A stretch of 6,392 bases of DNA from an uncultured Gammaproteobacteria bacterium (lineage in GTDB: Bacteria > Pseudomonadota > Gammaproteobacteria > Pseudomonadales > UBA5518): assembly GCA_903921135.1 (NCBI GenBank), contig CAIXOY010000379.1, positions 1 through 6,392 on the forward strand, written 5' to 3'. This document shows, one piece after another, positions 6,114-6,392 of this stretch. The position numbers and the translations under genes were made by a program. How positions within the stretch are numbered: position 1 is the stretch's first letter; each line of letters opens with the position of its first letter. The notes below the pieces were generated by a model that worked only from the letters and a program-made list of their open reading frames with translations, searched no databases and was not told the DNA's origin.

Positions 6114-6304
6114 CCTTGCGCTCCTTCCGCCCGTTCTAGGGCATACGCGGCCAGTCCCACCGACACGGTGCAATGCTCGCCACTCACATCAAGCACTCGG
6201 CCGCAGATCATCGTACGAGCCCGCCAGTAGCCGGTCTGTATCCGCTCAAGCCCCGCGTGAAACACTACCAGCGCAGGTGCGCGTCTACGGATGCTCACAA
6301 GCAT
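6110..6304 (-). CDS. Small hypothetical protein
   Basis: This is a 64-residue ORF that I do not recognise. It starts MLVSIRRRAP and ends AEGAQG. It has a basic N-terminus, two cysteines (C34, C45), no obvious membrane helix and no clear domain. Support comes from position: its TGA overlaps the methyltransferase ATG (ATGA, 6110-6113), and GGAGGAGG upstream serves either this ATG at 6304 (5-nt spacing from GGAGG) or a GTG at 6298 (8 nt from AGGAGG). Its first 20 nt overlap the end of the upstream ORF, as in tightly packed operons. Against it, codon use is less biased to G/C third positions than in its neighbours, with ATA, AGA and GGA codons. It might be a remnant, a frame-shifted tail of the upstream gene, or a real small protein. 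Confidence 0.45.
   Translation of the reverse strand: MLVSIRRRAPALVVFHAGLERIQTGYWRARTMICGRVLDVSGEHCTVSVGLAAYALERAEGAQG
6121..6128 (-). promoter_or_regulatory. Ribosome binding site of the methyltransferase gene
   Basis: GGAAGGAG on the minus strand ends seven bases before the ATG at 6113. It lies inside the end of the small upstream ORF and decides the methyltransferase start. Confidence 0.75.
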
Positions 6305-6392
6305 CCCCTCCTCCGCCGGCACCCTTGGCGCGCAATCGCGCTATCCGGCCCGAGACACCGTCCATCGCACCGTCGACGGCCAAGGCCTTGCA
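6285..6392 (-). CDS. C-terminal end of an unidentified gene, cut by window edge
   Basis: This frame is open from the window edge to a TAG at 6285-6287 and gives 35 residues, including ALAVDGAMDGVSGRIARLRA followed by a glycine stretch. The other two minus-strand frames are stopped within this stretch (TAG at 6341-6343 in one, TGA in the other), so this is the frame most likely to be coding. It would be the upstream member of the methyltransferase/GtrA operon and overlaps the small ORF by 20 nt. It is too short to identify; a glycosyltransferase would fit the neighbours, but nothing visible shows it. Confidence 0.4.
   Translation of the reverse strand, partial: CKALAVDGAMDGVSGRIARLRAKGAGGGGDACEHP

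Noticed and set aside
5127..6230. 367-residue plus-strand open frame opposite the methyltransferase
   Set aside because: Its composition is Arg/Ala/His-rich with no motif, while the opposite strand encodes an intact methyltransferase with a good ribosome binding site.
6298..6322. GTG start at 6322 for the small ORF
   Set aside because: No ribosome binding site precedes it, whereas GGAGGAGG lies just before the ATG at 6304 and the GTG at 6298.

Overview
The window is GC-rich chromosomal DNA from a proteobacterium. The layout (pilA divergent from a pilB-pilC-pilD operon, class IVa pilin leader, REP-like repeats between them) fits a gammaproteobacterium best, though a betaproteobacterium cannot be excluded from sequence reading alone.

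Left and centre (1-4705): a type IVa pilus assembly locus. A type IV pilin gene (pilA, minus strand, its last codons cut off by the window start) is divergent from pilB (extension ATPase), pilC (inner-membrane platform protein) and pilD (prepilin peptidase/N-methyltransferase), which are nearly contiguous and form one transcription unit. PilD would cleave and methylate the PilA precursor, PilC with PilB would drive its polymerisation, and all key catalytic motifs of PilB and PilD are intact. The 434-bp intergenic region (438-871) holds a candidate sigma-54 promoter for pilA, an IHF-like site upstream of it, an alternative sigma-70-like promoter, a cluster of about 30-bp REP-like palindromic units, and an extended -10 promoter candidate for pilB.

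Right (4693-6392): a minus-strand operon running toward pilD. In transcription order it holds the end of an unidentified gene (edge of window), a small unrecognised ORF, a class I SAM-dependent methyltransferase with an N-terminal cysteine cluster, and a GtrA-family four-helix membrane protein. Neighbouring genes overlap by 20, 4 and 4 nt, which indicates translational coupling. GtrA proteins and such methyltransferases are typical of surface-glycan or lipid-linked sugar pathways. The GtrA gene ends inside the 3' end of pilD (13-nt convergent overlap), and no coaE gene follows pilD as is common in Pseudomonas-like loci.

No CRISPR array, insertion sequence, tRNA or rRNA gene was seen. The pilus part is conventional. 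The least explained parts are the REP-like cluster, the small ORF and the glycan-type operon abutting pilD. I found no convincing evidence of an entirely new system.
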